The notes under the pieces were generated by a model. It made no database searches, was not told the DNA's origin, and was given only the letters and a program-made list of their open reading frames with translations. Shown one piece after another: positions 17,461 to 27,064 of a stretch of DNA of 64,000 bases. The stretch covers positions 665,001 through 729,000 of the forward strand of contig JACKCN010000001.1 of NCBI GenBank assembly GCA_020634015.1, in the 5' to 3' direction. The stretch comes from Candidatus Delongbacteria bacterium. Lineage in GTDB: Bacteria; CAIWAD01. Positions within the stretch are counted from its first letter, which is position 1. Each line of letters starts with the position of its first letter. Position numbers and translations under genes: made by a program.

Positions 17461-17940
17461 ATGATGAAGACCAAGGCACGCATTCAGCACCTGGTGGAGA
17501 CATACGGGTCCGGGCGGGAAAACCTGCTCCCCATCCTGCAGCACATCGTGCGGGAGGACCATTTCCTTCATAGCCAGGTCCTCGAGGCGCTCGCGCACGA
17601 GATGCAGATCTCCGCGGCGGACGTCTACGGGACCGCATCCTTCTACAGTTTCCTCGAAACGGAACCTCGAGGCAGGCACATCATCCGGGTGTGCAAGACC
17701 ATCTCCTGCTACATGAAAGGCAAGGATGCCCTGGTGGCCGCCATCGAGGATCGCCTGAAGATCCGCATGGGCGAGACCACGCGCGACGGCCAGTTCAGCC
17801 TGCTGGCCGCCAACTGCATGGGCTGGTGCCACAAGGGGCCGGCGATGCTGATTGACGAGCAGGTGTACACCGAACTGACCCCAGAAGGCGCGGTGGCCAT
17901 CATCGAGCAGTTCATGCAGGAGCGGAGGATACGGGCATGA
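17461..17940 (+). CDS. hydC: NADH-linked [FeFe] hydrogenase subunit HydC (NuoE-like)
   Basis: A 159-residue thioredoxin-like [2Fe-2S] subunit. The four ligands are visible as C-K-T-I-S-C and C-M-G-W-C, in the NuoE arrangement. The helical N-terminus contains L-L-P-I-L-Q-H-I-V and the V-Y-G-T-A-S-F-Y-S-F motif. It passes electrons within the cytosolic NADH-dehydrogenase module. Two ATG codons stand in a row (17461, 17464) behind GAGGA. Its stop overlaps the hydB start by 4 bases. Confidence 0.94.
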   Translation: MMKTKARIQHLVETYGSGRENLLPILQHIVREDHFLHSQVLEALAHEMQISAADVYGTASFYSFLETEPRGRHIIRVCKTISCYMKGKDALVAAIEDRLKIRMGETTRDGQFSLLAANCMGWCHKGPAMLIDEQVYTELTPEGAVAIIEQFMQERRIRA

Positions 17941-19121
17941 CCAAGGAAGAGAAACTGTCGGCCCTGCAGAACCGCCAGATCCACGTCAACATGATCTTCG
18001 AGAGCGTGGACTGCCGGGCGATTCTGGAACATGCCCTGCAACTGGGCAGCGGTCAGGTGATCACCCTGATCGAGGAAGCCGATCTGCGCGGCCGTGGCGG
18101 TGCCGGTTTTCCTACCGGCAGGAAGTGGGCCATGGCGGCACGCCAGCCCGGCGATCGCAAATTCGTGATCTGCAATGCGGACGAAGGCGAACCGGGAACC
18201 TTCAAGGATCGCCAGATCCTGGAAGACCAGCCGGACAAGGTGTACACGGGAATGGCCCTCTGCGGCATGGCCATCGGCGCCCGCGAAGGCATCCTCTACC
18301 TGAGAGGTGAGTACGCCTACCTGTTGCCCTCGCTGCGCAGCCGGGCCGCGCTGTTCAATGCCCTGCTGGAAGACCTGACGATTCCCTTCACGATCGATTT
18401 CCGGCTGGGCAGCGGAGCCTATGTCTGCGGCGAGGAGACCGCGCTGATCGAGTCGATGGAAGGCCGGCGCGGCGAACCGCGCAACAAGCCGCCCTTTCCT
18501 GTGGAACAGGGCTACCTGAACCTGCCCACAATCGTCAACAATGTGGAAACCCTTGTCTACTGCACCATGATCGTCAAGGACGGCCCACAGCGCTTCCATG
18601 ATCTGGGCACCTCCCAGTCACACGGCGCCAAGGTCTTCTCCGTCTCCGGCGACGCCGACATCGAGGGGATCTACGAACTGGAGCTGGGCATGACCCTGCA
18701 GGAGTTCGTGGACATCTTCGGCGATGGTGACACCAAGGCCGTGCAGGTGGGCGGATCTTCGGGCCATTGCGTACCGCGCAAGCGCTTCGAGGAAACCGTG
18801 ATCGGTTTCGAAGGCATGCCCACGGGCGGCTCGATGATGCTCTTCAACAGCACACGCTCGATGTACCACGTGCTGCACAATTACCTGGAGTTCTTCGAGG
18901 AGGAATCCTGCGGGCAATGCACGCCCTGCCGGATCGGCTGCCAGCAACTTCTGCGCGGCATCGAAGCCATCAAGCACCACGAACGGGGCCCGGAATACCT
19001 GGACGAACTGATCCGTCTGGCCCGCACCATGAACATCGCGGCCAAGTGCGGGCTGGGGCAATCGGTGGCCAACCCCTTCATCTCGATCGTGCAGAACTTC
19101 CGCGAGGAAATCCTTTTCTAG
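17937..19121 (+). CDS. hydB: NADH-linked [FeFe] hydrogenase subunit HydB (NuoF-like)
   Basis: A 394-residue flavoprotein that binds NADH and FMN. Motifs are the glycine-rich G-R-G-G-A-G-F-P-T-G-x-K-W for NADH, C-N-A-D-E-G-E-P-G-T-F-K-D-R for FMN, G-A-Y-V-C-G-E-E-T-A-L, and the [4Fe-4S] set E-S-C-G-Q-C-T-P-C-R-I-G-C with a later cysteine in A-A-K-C-G. Thermotoga-type HydB is longer because of extra iron-sulfur domains at both ends; these are absent here, so this is the minimal NuoF core. It is coupled to hydC and 9 bases before hydA. Confidence 0.94.
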   Translation: MTKEEKLSALQNRQIHVNMIFESVDCRAILEHALQLGSGQVITLIEEADLRGRGGAGFPTGRKWAMAARQPGDRKFVICNADEGEPGTFKDRQILEDQPDKVYTGMALCGMAIGAREGILYLRGEYAYLLPSLRSRAALFNALLEDLTIPFTIDFRLGSGAYVCGEETALIESMEGRRGEPRNKPPFPVEQGYLNLPTIVNNVETLVYCTMIVKDGPQRFHDLGTSQSHGAKVFSVSGDADIEGIYELELGMTLQEFVDIFGDGDTKAVQVGGSSGHCVPRKRFEETVIGFEGMPTGGSMMLFNSTRSMYHVLHNYLEFFEEESCGQCTPCRIGCQQLLRGIEAIKHHERGPEYLDELIRLARTMNIAAKCGLGQSVANPFISIVQNFREEILF

Positions 19122-19130
19122 GACAAGACC

Positions 19131-20900
19131 ATGACCCATCTCACGATGAACAACCTGCCCATGGACGTCGCAGAGGGCACGTCGATACTGGAAGCCGCCC
19201 GCGAGGCGGGAATCCACATTCCCACACTGTGTCACCACAAGGACCTTTGCGTGGCGGGCAACTGCCGGGTCTGTGTGGTGGAAGTGGAAGGCCAGCGCGC
19301 CCTGCAGGCCGCCTGCGCCCTGCCGGCAAGCGAAGGCATGAAGGTCTTCACCAATTCGGCGCGCGTGCGCTCGGCGCGCCAGATCGTGATCGAACTGCTG
19401 CTCTCCGAGCACCGCAGCGACTGCCTGAAATGCTACCGCAACGGAAACTGCGAGCTGCAGGACCTGGCCTACGAGTACCGGGTGGAAGAGCGCACATTTC
19501 TGGATCTGGCGACCCACGCGCACATCGATCGCAGTTCACTCTCGATCATCAAGGACGATTCCAAGTGCATCCGCTGCCAGCGCTGCGTGCGCACCTGCGA
19601 CGAGTTGCAGAAAGTTTCGGCCCTGACCGTGGCCCACAAGGGCAAGCACATGAAGATCGAGACATTCTTCGCCAATCCGCTCTACGACGTGGTCTGCAGT
19701 ACCTGCGGGCAATGCGTCAACCGTTGCCCGACCGGAGCGCTGGTGGAACACACCGTGGTCGATGATGTCTGGGCGGCCATCGAGAATCCCGAGCTGCACG
19801 TGATCGTGCAGACCGCTCCCGCGGTGCGGGTGTCCATTGGCGAGGAACTGGGCTACGACCCGGGGTCCCGTGTCACGGGCAAGATGGTCACGGCCCTGCG
19901 TCGCCTGGGTTTCGACAAGGTCTTTGACACCGACTTCGCCGCTGACCTGACGATCATCGAGGAAGGCAGCGAGCTGCTGCAGCGCCTGAAGAACGTGCTG
20001 GTCAACGGGCGCACGGACGTGGCTCTGCCCATGATCACCAGCTGCTCGCCGGGTTGGGTCAAGTTTCTCGAGCACCTCTTCCCCGACCGCCTGGATCACC
20101 TGAGCACCTGCAAGTCGCCGCAGCAGATGTTCGGCGCGCTGGCCAAGACCTGGTACGCCCGCAGGATGAAGATCGCGCCCGAGAAGATCGTGGTGGTCTC
20201 GATCATGCCCTGCACGGCCAAGAAGTACGAGGCCGCGCGGCCCGAGATGCGCGGCGAGACGGGACTGCCCGACGTGGACTATGTGCTCACCACGCGCGAA
20301 CTGGGTCGGATGATCCGCCAGGCCGGACTGGACTTCCGCAAACTGGTGCCCGAGGACTACGATTCGATGATGGGCCACTCCACCGGAGCCGGCGTGATCT
20401 TCGGGTCGACGGGTGGCGTGATGGAAGCGGCCCTGCGCACGGTGCACGAATTGGTCACCGGCCGGGAAGTGCCCTTCGAACACCTGGACGTGCTGCCCGT
20501 GCGCGGCATGGAAGGTGTGCGCCAGGCGGTGATCCCCCTGCACGACTGCCTGCCCGCCTGGGAGTTCCTCAACGGTGTGGAACTGAAGGTGGCCGTGGCT
20601 CACGGACTGAACAACGCCTGGGAACTGATGCGGACGATCGAAGCGGGCAATTCGGGCCTGCACTTCGTGGAAGTGATGGCCTGCCCCGGAGGCTGCCTCG
20701 GCGGCGGCGGTCAGCCCATTCCCACCGACCTGGAGATCCGCAAGGAACGCATGAAAGCGATATTCGCCGAGGATTCGGCCATGACCCTGCGCAAGTCGCA
20801 CAACAATCCTGATGTGATGCGACTCTACGAGGAATTCCTGCACGTGCCCCTGGGAGAATCCTCCCACAAGTTGCTGCACACCTCGTATACCAGGCGTTAG
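19131..20900 (+). CDS. hydA: [FeFe] hydrogenase catalytic subunit HydA
   Basis: A 589-residue group A [FeFe] hydrogenase, interconverting H2 with protons and electrons. N-terminal clusters are a plant-type [2Fe-2S] (C-V-A-G-N-C-R-V-C), a His-ligated [4Fe-4S] (H-R-S-D-C-L-K-C-Y-R-N-G-N-C) and two ferredoxin-type [4Fe-4S] sites (C-I-R-C-Q-R-C-V-R-T-C and C-S-T-C-G-Q-C-V-N-R-C-P). The H-cluster motifs are intact: T-S-C-S-P-G-W (about 303), M-P-C-T-A-K-K-Y-E (about 359) and M-A-C-P-G-G-C-L-G-G-G-G-Q-P (about 515). With hydB and hydC it forms an NADH-dependent enzyme; whether it also uses ferredoxin (bifurcation) is not settled. No HydEFG maturases lie in the window. Confidence 0.96.
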   Translation: MTHLTMNNLPMDVAEGTSILEAAREAGIHIPTLCHHKDLCVAGNCRVCVVEVEGQRALQAACALPASEGMKVFTNSARVRSARQIVIELLLSEHRSDCLKCYRNGNCELQDLAYEYRVEERTFLDLATHAHIDRSSLSIIKDDSKCIRCQRCVRTCDELQKVSALTVAHKGKHMKIETFFANPLYDVVCSTCGQCVNRCPTGALVEHTVVDDVWAAIENPELHVIVQTAPAVRVSIGEELGYDPGSRVTGKMVTALRRLGFDKVFDTDFAADLTIIEEGSELLQRLKNVLVNGRTDVALPMITSCSPGWVKFLEHLFPDRLDHLSTCKSPQQMFGALAKTWYARRMKIAPEKIVVVSIMPCTAKKYEAARPEMRGETGLPDVDYVLTTRELGRMIRQAGLDFRKLVPEDYDSMMGHSTGAGVIFGSTGGVMEAALRTVHELVTGREVPFEHLDVLPVRGMEGVRQAVIPLHDCLPAWEFLNGVELKVAVAHGLNNAWELMRTIEAGNSGLHFVEVMACPGGCLGGGGQPIPTDLEIRKERMKAIFAEDSAMTLRKSHNNPDVMRLYEEFLHVPLGESSHKLLHTSYTRR

Positions 20901-20922
20901 CCCGCCCGGCGATCGGACCGCG

Positions 20923-20954
20923 CGCGCCCCTGCTCCAGTTGGGGCGCGTTTCTT
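20923..20954 (+). terminator. Rho-independent terminator of the hyd operon
   Basis: An 8-bp perfect stem CGCGCCCC / GGGGCGCG with a 10-base loop is followed by TTTCTT, 23 bases past the hydA stop. The rest of the 319-bp convergent gap (20901-21219) holds only this and the opposing terminator. Confidence 0.85.
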
Positions 20955-21106
20955 CTCGGGCAGAGCCCGAATGCATGATTCCGGCCGTTGTCACTCCTCG
21001 TGCGGCCGGACGGACCGCGCCCCCGGGGCTGGATCGCCCGGGGGCGTGCGTCTCCAGCGCACGGGCTGCAGAATCCGCACAACCGTTCTTCCCGATCAGG
21101 TCACAG

Positions 21107-21138
21107 GAAAACGCCCCCGACTTCTGGAATCGGGGGCG
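21107..21138 (-). terminator. Terminator of the leftward exported-protein gene
   Basis: A 9-bp perfect stem CGCCCCCGA / TCGGGGGCG (21112-21120 with 21130-21138) with a 9-base loop. On the minus strand it is followed by TTTTCC, the normal order for a terminator of the gene ending at 21220. Confidence 0.78.
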
Positions 21139-21219
21139 CTCTCGTGGGGAAACCCGGTATCAGGCAACGGAGCCGGTCACAGGAAAATCATGCATACCGG
21201 ACACCGGGGGTGGAAAGGG

Positions 21220-24200
21220 TCATTTCAACAGCACCATTTTGCGGCTGAGACTGCGCCCATCGGCCTGAAGACGATAGATGTACACGCCACTGGCCAGACC
21301 ATTACCGTCAAAATCCAGTGTGTAGTTGCCCGCCGGCTGTACGCCATCGACGAGGGTCGCCACCAGGGCCCCGCGCAGATTGAAGACCTGCAGGCGCACC
21401 TGGTGCTGGCGCTCGAGTTCATAGGAGAGGCTGGTCACCGGATTGAAAGGATTGGGCCAGTTGGCCCACAGCGCCAGTTCGGCGGGCAGGCCCGGCTCTT
21501 CGTCCAGATCGGTGCTGCCGCGCAGACTCAGGTCGAAGTTCAGCAGGCGCGTGTAGGCATCGGATTCATCGGCCTGCACCTGGGACTGGCCACTGTGATA
21601 CCCGGCCAGACTGCAGTACACCACATAGCTGTTCTGGTCGACCAGGCCAGCCAGGCTGTAGGCCCCCTGGGGACCGCTGAGCGCCCAGCGCACATCCTGC
21701 CCATCGGTCGAGACCGCCAGCAGCAGCGCTCCCGCCAGGGGCAGGCCCGCTTCGCTGCGCACCAAGCCGGTGACCGTGCTGGCCCCTGCGCTGGTGGCCA
21801 GACTGCGCACGCTCATGTCCTGGTTCGTCATGTCCGTGCTGCCGCTGTAGGACATGGCTCCATCCAGGCTCCAGCTGTCTCCCGAGAACACGGGCATGTG
21901 TCCCGGGGCGAAGTAGAGCAGGGTCAGGCGATGATCGCCATCGTTGCCCACCCGGTAGTTGCCCTGCAGATCGGTGGGCACGGTGCACAATGCGCCCGTG
22001 TCCGCATCCAGGGCCACCACCAGACCATCGGCGCGCGCCTCGCCGGACTGGTCCAGCAGCCTGCCGCTGATGCTGTTCTGGGCGTCGGCGGCGGCCGTCA
22101 GGTTGAAGTTCAGGTTGCTGATGCTGGCATCGCTGGTGAAGCTGAACTGGGTGGCATCGGCGAAGCTTTCGGCGTTGCTGAAGAAATCCATCAGATAGCC
22201 TTCGCGCTCGGCGGAGATCGAGAAGGGCACGATCGGCAGGCGGTCCAGAATGATGGTGGCGCCCCAGTTGCCCTGCGGGTCCGTGTTCACGCGGGCCTCC
22301 TCCAGCTCTCCGGCCGGAGTCCAGAACCGCAGGGCCACGCCGGGAATTCCCTGCAGGTCCGCGTCACTCACACGCCCCGCCAGCTGAATCGTGATCTGGC
22401 CACCGTCGACACGCGGAATGCCGAAATTCATGCCGTCACGTACCATCGTGGGTGCCAGGTCGATCACCGTGGCCGCGTCCAGGCTCTGGGCATCCTCCCA
22501 GTACTCGGTGTAATCCACGGGGGCTCCGTTGCCTCCGCTGAGCACATGGCAGCGCACGAACCAGGCACCCGCGGGCAGGTCCAGCGACCAGTGTCCCGAG
22601 CTGTTGGTGAAGGTGTGGAAGGACAGGGGATCACCGGGTTCGGCGCTGATCGCTTCCACCATCGCATACACCGGCAGGCCCGTGTCCTCGGTGCGCACAT
22701 TGCCCGCCAGCAGGCCCAGCAGCATGCCGTTGTCGAGGGACATCATCTCGATGTTGACCCGCAAGGTATCCGGGGCATGGTGACCCATCCCGTGCAGGTT
22801 CAGCTCCAGCTGGGCTTCGCTGTACCCGTCGGCATTGGCACTCAGGGTGGCGAAAGGCGCGTCCACGGCCAGCGGTCCGAAAGCGAAGTGGCCGTCCTCG
22901 TCGGACAGCCCCAGCCATTGCTGGTCACCGGCCTGCAACAGCAGCTCGGCGTCTCCAATGGGGTCATGGCTGAACATGTCAAGCACCCGGCCCAGAATCA
23001 CCGGATCGTGCGGCTCGCCGTCGTCACGGGCGTTGAGGAACAGGTCAAGGGAATTGTCACCCGGCTGCAGCAGAAGCGGCATGAAGAGCGTGTGATACCC
23101 CAAGGCCGCGGCCATCAGTTCACTGCTTCCGCCGTGCAGGCCTTCCAGCAGGAAGTGCCCCAGAGAATCACTTTCAGCCGTCACGGGCTGGCCCATGAAT
23201 CCGGGAGCCGACAGACAGACGTGCGCCATGGGCATTCCGCTCCCCGCATCGCTGACCGTGCCCGACAGACTGGCGGCCTGCCCATTGCCTTCGAATGGCT
23301 CCATGCTGAAATCCAGCACGTTGTCGCCGGTTTCAAGGAAAAACTCCAGGTCAAAGGGAAAGTAGCCGGGAGCATCCGCGTGCAGGTCCGTGGGACCCGA
23401 GAAGAGCGGGTGTCCGTGGTCCGTCGAGTAGTTGCCGTCCTCGTCGGTCAGCAGGACCTGGCCGTGATGCGGTCCGGGCAGGTGGATCAGCGCTCCGGGC
23501 ACTGGAGCTCCGCTGAGGGCATCGCTGACCCGGCCACTGAGAAACGCATCGTGATCGCCGCCGTCGTGCAGCCCGATGTGGCGCGTGTTCTCCCCGGCCC
23601 CCAGAGTCACGGCCTGCTCCCAGGGCAGAAAACCCTCGGCATGGGCGTGAAGCACCACGGTGCCGGTGGGCAGTTCATTGAACTGGTAGTGTCCATTCTC
23701 GGTGCTGAAGGTTTCCCGGTGCACGCCCTGATTGGTGTCCAGTTCGATGCGCGCACCGGCCACCACTGTGTCACTGCCGTCAATGAACACGGTGCCGCCG
23801 AGTGTGGCCAGCTCTCCTCCACCGCCCAGCGGAACCATTTCCAGATCCAGCACGAGCTGCTGGGATGGCTCCAGATCCACCAGCATCTCCAGACTGTGGA
23901 ACCCTTCCCGCTCGACCCGGAAGTGGCAGATCCCGGGCAGCAGGTTCTCGGCAAGATAGACGCCATTGCCACTGCTGAGGACCACGGGGTGATCGGGCTG
24001 CAACAGGAAGTGGAACGCGGCCCCCTGCACGGGCTGGTCATTGTTGGCATTGCGCACGATGCCGGAGAGACGGGCGAGGTCGCCACCGCCCGGATTCTCG
24101 AGCAGCAGGTTGCGCGTGTTCAGCCCCTGCCCGGGTGTGAATTCCACACTGCGCGCCAGGTACCCGGGAAAGAATGCGTTGAGATGGCACACGACACCGG

Positions 24201-24930
24201 CGAGGATTCCGTTGAACTCGTAGTGTCCGTCAGGGCCGCAGACCGTGTTCCGGGGCGGAAACTCGCCCTGATGCAGGGTCAGCTGCGCTCCCGGCAGGAC
24301 CAGCGAATCGGGGGCGCCGCTGACCATGCCGACCAGGCGGGCGGCCGGAGTGTCGTTGCGCACCAGCACGAAATCATACTCCGTATCCTGGGGGCCAACG
24401 GTCACGGCGGGATTCTCGTGTGTCTGGTACAGAGGATGATAGGCGTGGAATGACCCGACCCCGACAAAGGCCGGGTACGACCAGTACCCCGCCTCATCGG
24501 TGAACACCAGCATGTCCGTGGGCCCATCGGGACCCACGACCCGCACATTGGCCACACCCTGGCCTTCTCCGTTGGTGGCACGCCCGTGCAGTTCGACCAC
24601 CTCGGGGAAGGTGTTCTGGGGGTCCATGCCGATGGTGACGCTGTTCTCACCCGGCTGCAGATCCATCAGCAATTCGGCTGGATGATAGCCTTCGCGTGTG
24701 ACGCTCAGGAACAGCGGTCCGCTCTCGAGACCTTCCAGCACGAACTGGCCAGCCCCATTGCTGAAGACCGGTGGGTATGCGGGCTGGGTATCCACGCGTG
24801 CATTGTGCAGCGGCTGGCCGCTCAGGATGTCGAAGACCTGGCCCTGAAGACGGGCGGAAAAGGCGGGCAGGCCAAGCGCCAGAGTCAGCAGGAGTGCCAG
24901 CAGGCGGGTGTGGAATGGTCTAGCGGTCAT
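21220..24930 (-). CDS. Large exported protein of carboxypeptidase-regulatory-like repeats with T9SS-type C-terminus
   Basis: A 1236-residue secreted protein. After a signal peptide (to about residue 25) come roughly twelve CarboxypepD_reg-like beta-sandwich repeats, recognisable as L-x-G-x-V-x(n)-G-x-P-V/L-x-x-A-x-V/I followed by T-D-E-D-G-x-Y/F. The final 85 residues are the FlgD-Ig-like sorting module: W-P-N-P-F-N-P-V-T, F-N-L-R-G, and G-V-Y-I-Y-R-L near the end. It is probably a surface-anchored or released adhesive or structural protein. The ATG at 24930 has GAAAGGA about 10 bases upstream and lies inside the end of the upstream TPR gene (11-base overlap), so the two are coupled. Confidence 0.88.
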   Translation of the reverse strand: MTARPFHTRLLALLLTLALGLPAFSARLQGQVFDILSGQPLHNARVDTQPAYPPVFSNGAGQFVLEGLESGPLFLSVTREGYHPAELLMDLQPGENSVTIGMDPQNTFPEVVELHGRATNGEGQGVANVRVVGPDGPTDMLVFTDEAGYWSYPAFVGVGSFHAYHPLYQTHENPAVTVGPQDTEYDFVLVRNDTPAARLVGMVSGAPDSLVLPGAQLTLHQGEFPPRNTVCGPDGHYEFNGILAGVVCHLNAFFPGYLARSVEFTPGQGLNTRNLLLENPGGGDLARLSGIVRNANNDQPVQGAAFHFLLQPDHPVVLSSGNGVYLAENLLPGICHFRVEREGFHSLEMLVDLEPSQQLVLDLEMVPLGGGGELATLGGTVFIDGSDTVVAGARIELDTNQGVHRETFSTENGHYQFNELPTGTVVLHAHAEGFLPWEQAVTLGAGENTRHIGLHDGGDHDAFLSGRVSDALSGAPVPGALIHLPGPHHGQVLLTDEDGNYSTDHGHPLFSGPTDLHADAPGYFPFDLEFFLETGDNVLDFSMEPFEGNGQAASLSGTVSDAGSGMPMAHVCLSAPGFMGQPVTAESDSLGHFLLEGLHGGSSELMAAALGYHTLFMPLLLQPGDNSLDLFLNARDDGEPHDPVILGRVLDMFSHDPIGDAELLLQAGDQQWLGLSDEDGHFAFGPLAVDAPFATLSANADGYSEAQLELNLHGMGHHAPDTLRVNIEMMSLDNGMLLGLLAGNVRTEDTGLPVYAMVEAISAEPGDPLSFHTFTNSSGHWSLDLPAGAWFVRCHVLSGGNGAPVDYTEYWEDAQSLDAATVIDLAPTMVRDGMNFGIPRVDGGQITIQLAGRVSDADLQGIPGVALRFWTPAGELEEARVNTDPQGNWGATIILDRLPIVPFSISAEREGYLMDFFSNAESFADATQFSFTSDASISNLNFNLTAAADAQNSISGRLLDQSGEARADGLVVALDADTGALCTVPTDLQGNYRVGNDGDHRLTLLYFAPGHMPVFSGDSWSLDGAMSYSGSTDMTNQDMSVRSLATSAGASTVTGLVRSEAGLPLAGALLLAVSTDGQDVRWALSGPQGAYSLAGLVDQNSYVVYCSLAGYHSGQSQVQADESDAYTRLLNFDLSLRGSTDLDEEPGLPAELALWANWPNPFNPVTSLSYELERQHQVRLQVFNLRGALVATLVDGVQPAGNYTLDFDGNGLASGVYIYRLQADGRSLSRKMVLLK

Positions 24931-26464
24931 GGGTTGCAATCCTTTCGGGGATGCGTGTGTCCTTGTTGCGCACCGCACGGCTGATCAGGGCGGAGAGGTG
25001 AGGATAACTGAGCCCCAGCCTGTCACTCATCAGCTTGCGGTTGTGCTCGTAGCGCTGGAAGAGCCAGGCCAGGATCGTATCGTCGAATTTCTGGTTGATG
25101 TCCTTCCAGTCCAGATCGGGGTGCAGCCGGACGAATCGTGTCACGGATGCGGGAGTGGCCGGGGACCCCATCTGGCGGTGGCGCTGGCGCACGTTGCTGA
25201 GGGTTCGATGCGCGATTCCCAGTTGCTGCACGGCCTGCTTCTGTGTGCCATGTTCCTGCACGCGCAGCTCCAGCAGGGCATTCTGGAAGATCGTGCGGAT
25301 TTCCTTGAGGCTGTGTGCCAGAGCGAATGCGAACTCCGCATCGTCCAGAGCCGCGCCCTCATCTGTCGACGTTCCGGGATGGCTCGCGCTGAAACGCACG
25401 TGGCTCTCGATGGCTTCCAGTCGGGTGGGAGTGGCCGGATATCCGGCCCTCAGCAGTTCCATCGTGCTGAGATAGGCTCTGGAATGGAACTGCCGGGACG
25501 GCTCGAGCTGATTCAGGCTCTCGTGACACTGGGCCAGATACAGGCAGAGCGCGGGTACGATGATCAGCGTGCCCTGCTCCAGGGCGATGTTCAGCCCTTC
25601 GGTGAACAATTCGATCGCCTCGGCGTGACATCCTTCCTGCTTGAGGCAGCGTCCCATCAGATCCAGGCTGTCGATGCGCGAGTAGGGGAACTCGGCCAGA
25701 GAGAGCGCGTGTGCCAGCTCCTGCATGCCCTGGTCGCGCTTGCCCTGCTGGATGTGTAGCATGCCCAGATCATTCAGCATCAGGGCCCGACAGAACTGCA
25801 GCTCAGGTCCGGCGGCCAGCTCCAGTCCGCGCAGGCACCAGGCCTCCGCGTCTTCGGGCCGCGAATCCACCAGGGCCAGCTGGGCCAGCATGCGGAAGTG
25901 CGCCACCGCGGTGGCCTTCTGACCATGCTGCATGAACCACTGAGCCGAGAGTTCCAGCTGGGCGGCCACGGACTCGCCACGAGCGGCCTGCAGCGCCAAC
26001 CTGTAGTAATGATGCTGGCGCCGGAGAAACTCGGACCGGGCCAGACGCTGGATGTTGTCCAGCATCGAGCCAGCAGCGTCGGAATTGCCGATCAGCATCA
26101 GGAAACGCGCCATCTCCAGTTGCACGAAGGCCCGCTGCTCGGCATCGGTCGCGGGAGTCAGGAGGCTCCAGGCCTGGCCCAGCAACTGCCCGCCTTCGCG
26201 CAGCCGCATCTGGCTGTTCAGTCCGCGCGCCAGTCCGGCAAGCAGCACCGCCTTGTGCGAAGGGTCGCGTTCCAGTTGCAGGAGGGTGCGAAAGGCCTGA
26301 CAGGTATCGGGAATGGTCTTTCCGCAGAACATGGAAAGGTGGCCGACCGCATCCAGCCACTTGGAATCGGGTTGAACTCCGTCCAGTGGGCCCAGCTCTG
26401 AGGTCGGGGACGGCCCCATGCGGAAGACTGCCGGCAGAAACGCGGTATGGGGAGCTGTGTTCAT
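24920..26464 (-). CDS. TPR-repeat protein with C-terminal Fis-like helix-turn-helix, probable regulator
   Basis: A 514-residue all-helical protein from the ATG at 26464. The middle (about 60-370) consists of degenerate TPR units such as A-L-M-L-N-D-L-G-M-L-H-I-Q-Q-G-K-R-D-Q-G. The C-terminus has two candidate DNA-binding helices: Q-A-V-Q-Q-L-G-I-A-H-R-T-L-S-N-V (Fis-like) and D-R-L-G-L-S-Y-P-H-L-S-A-L-I near the end. No kinase, receiver or membrane segment is visible. The gene overlaps the start of the large exported protein, so that protein is the obvious candidate target or partner. No named family was recognised with confidence. Confidence 0.72.
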   Translation of the reverse strand: MNTAPHTAFLPAVFRMGPSPTSELGPLDGVQPDSKWLDAVGHLSMFCGKTIPDTCQAFRTLLQLERDPSHKAVLLAGLARGLNSQMRLREGGQLLGQAWSLLTPATDAEQRAFVQLEMARFLMLIGNSDAAGSMLDNIQRLARSEFLRRQHHYYRLALQAARGESVAAQLELSAQWFMQHGQKATAVAHFRMLAQLALVDSRPEDAEAWCLRGLELAAGPELQFCRALMLNDLGMLHIQQGKRDQGMQELAHALSLAEFPYSRIDSLDLMGRCLKQEGCHAEAIELFTEGLNIALEQGTLIIVPALCLYLAQCHESLNQLEPSRQFHSRAYLSTMELLRAGYPATPTRLEAIESHVRFSASHPGTSTDEGAALDDAEFAFALAHSLKEIRTIFQNALLELRVQEHGTQKQAVQQLGIAHRTLSNVRQRHRQMGSPATPASVTRFVRLHPDLDWKDINQKFDDTILAWLFQRYEHNRKLMSDRLGLSYPHLSALISRAVRNKDTRIPERIATHDR

Positions 26465-26626
26465 GGCGCGAAACCTGCCATCTGCTGACCGGGTTTGCCA
26501 GAAATTTTTCCATCTGGTCGCATTTTTTTCCAACCTCCCGGGACTCCTGTCCGGTCAATTCCATTGAAACAGCCTGCGATCGGAAGTCTGGACGGTCGCG
26601 CGGGGCACACGGTCGACGAGTCGAGG

Positions 26627-27064
26627 TCAGGGAATCCGTCGGGCTGCCGGATGAACATCCAGCTCCCAGCAGAACTCACCCTGTGGGTGGAGCCAGGTCC
26701 GCCTGGTCCGTCTTCCGGGATCCGGTTCCGGGCTGGCCGTGCTGAAGGTGGCGCAGAGGCGATAGCGGGATTCGTCCAGGATCCGGTAGCCATAGTCCGT
26801 GCCGTGCATGGGGTCCACCAGTTCGAGCGAGGCCCGGGGATCTTCGGCCAGCACGCGCAGCGAATCGGGCAGGCGGCCATGATCATTCCAGTAGGCATCA
26901 ATGGCAACGACCAGCCCTTCGAGGTGGCTCACGCGCAGCTCGTCGAGGCGCAGCAGACGCTGCTCGGCGGGAGAGGGCAACACCCCCAGCGAACGGGCCA
27001 GCACCAGCAACAGGATCACCAGTACAATGGCGCTGGCGATGCGCAGCAGACGAGCCCCGGTCAT
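26627..27064 (-). CDS. Membrane-anchored pseudopilin-like small protein
   Basis: A 145-residue protein with one N-terminal transmembrane helix (about 8-27) and a small outer domain. The domain has I-D-A-Y-W-N-D-H-G-R-L-P-D-S-L, then D-P-M-H-G-T-D-Y-G-Y, Y-R-L-C-A-T-F-S-T and a terminal H-P-Q-G-E-F-C-W. This resembles GspG-like pseudopilin domains, but the prepilin cleavage motif is missing. Its ATG overlaps the stop of the DUF5671 gene by 4 bases, a pairing I associate with DUF5671 loci in other bacteria. Function unknown. Confidence 0.75.
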   Translation of the reverse strand: MTGARLLRIASAIVLVILLLVLARSLGVLPSPAEQRLLRLDELRVSHLEGLVVAIDAYWNDHGRLPDSLRVLAEDPRASLELVDPMHGTDYGYRILDESRYRLCATFSTASPEPDPGRRTRRTWLHPQGEFCWELDVHPAARRIP

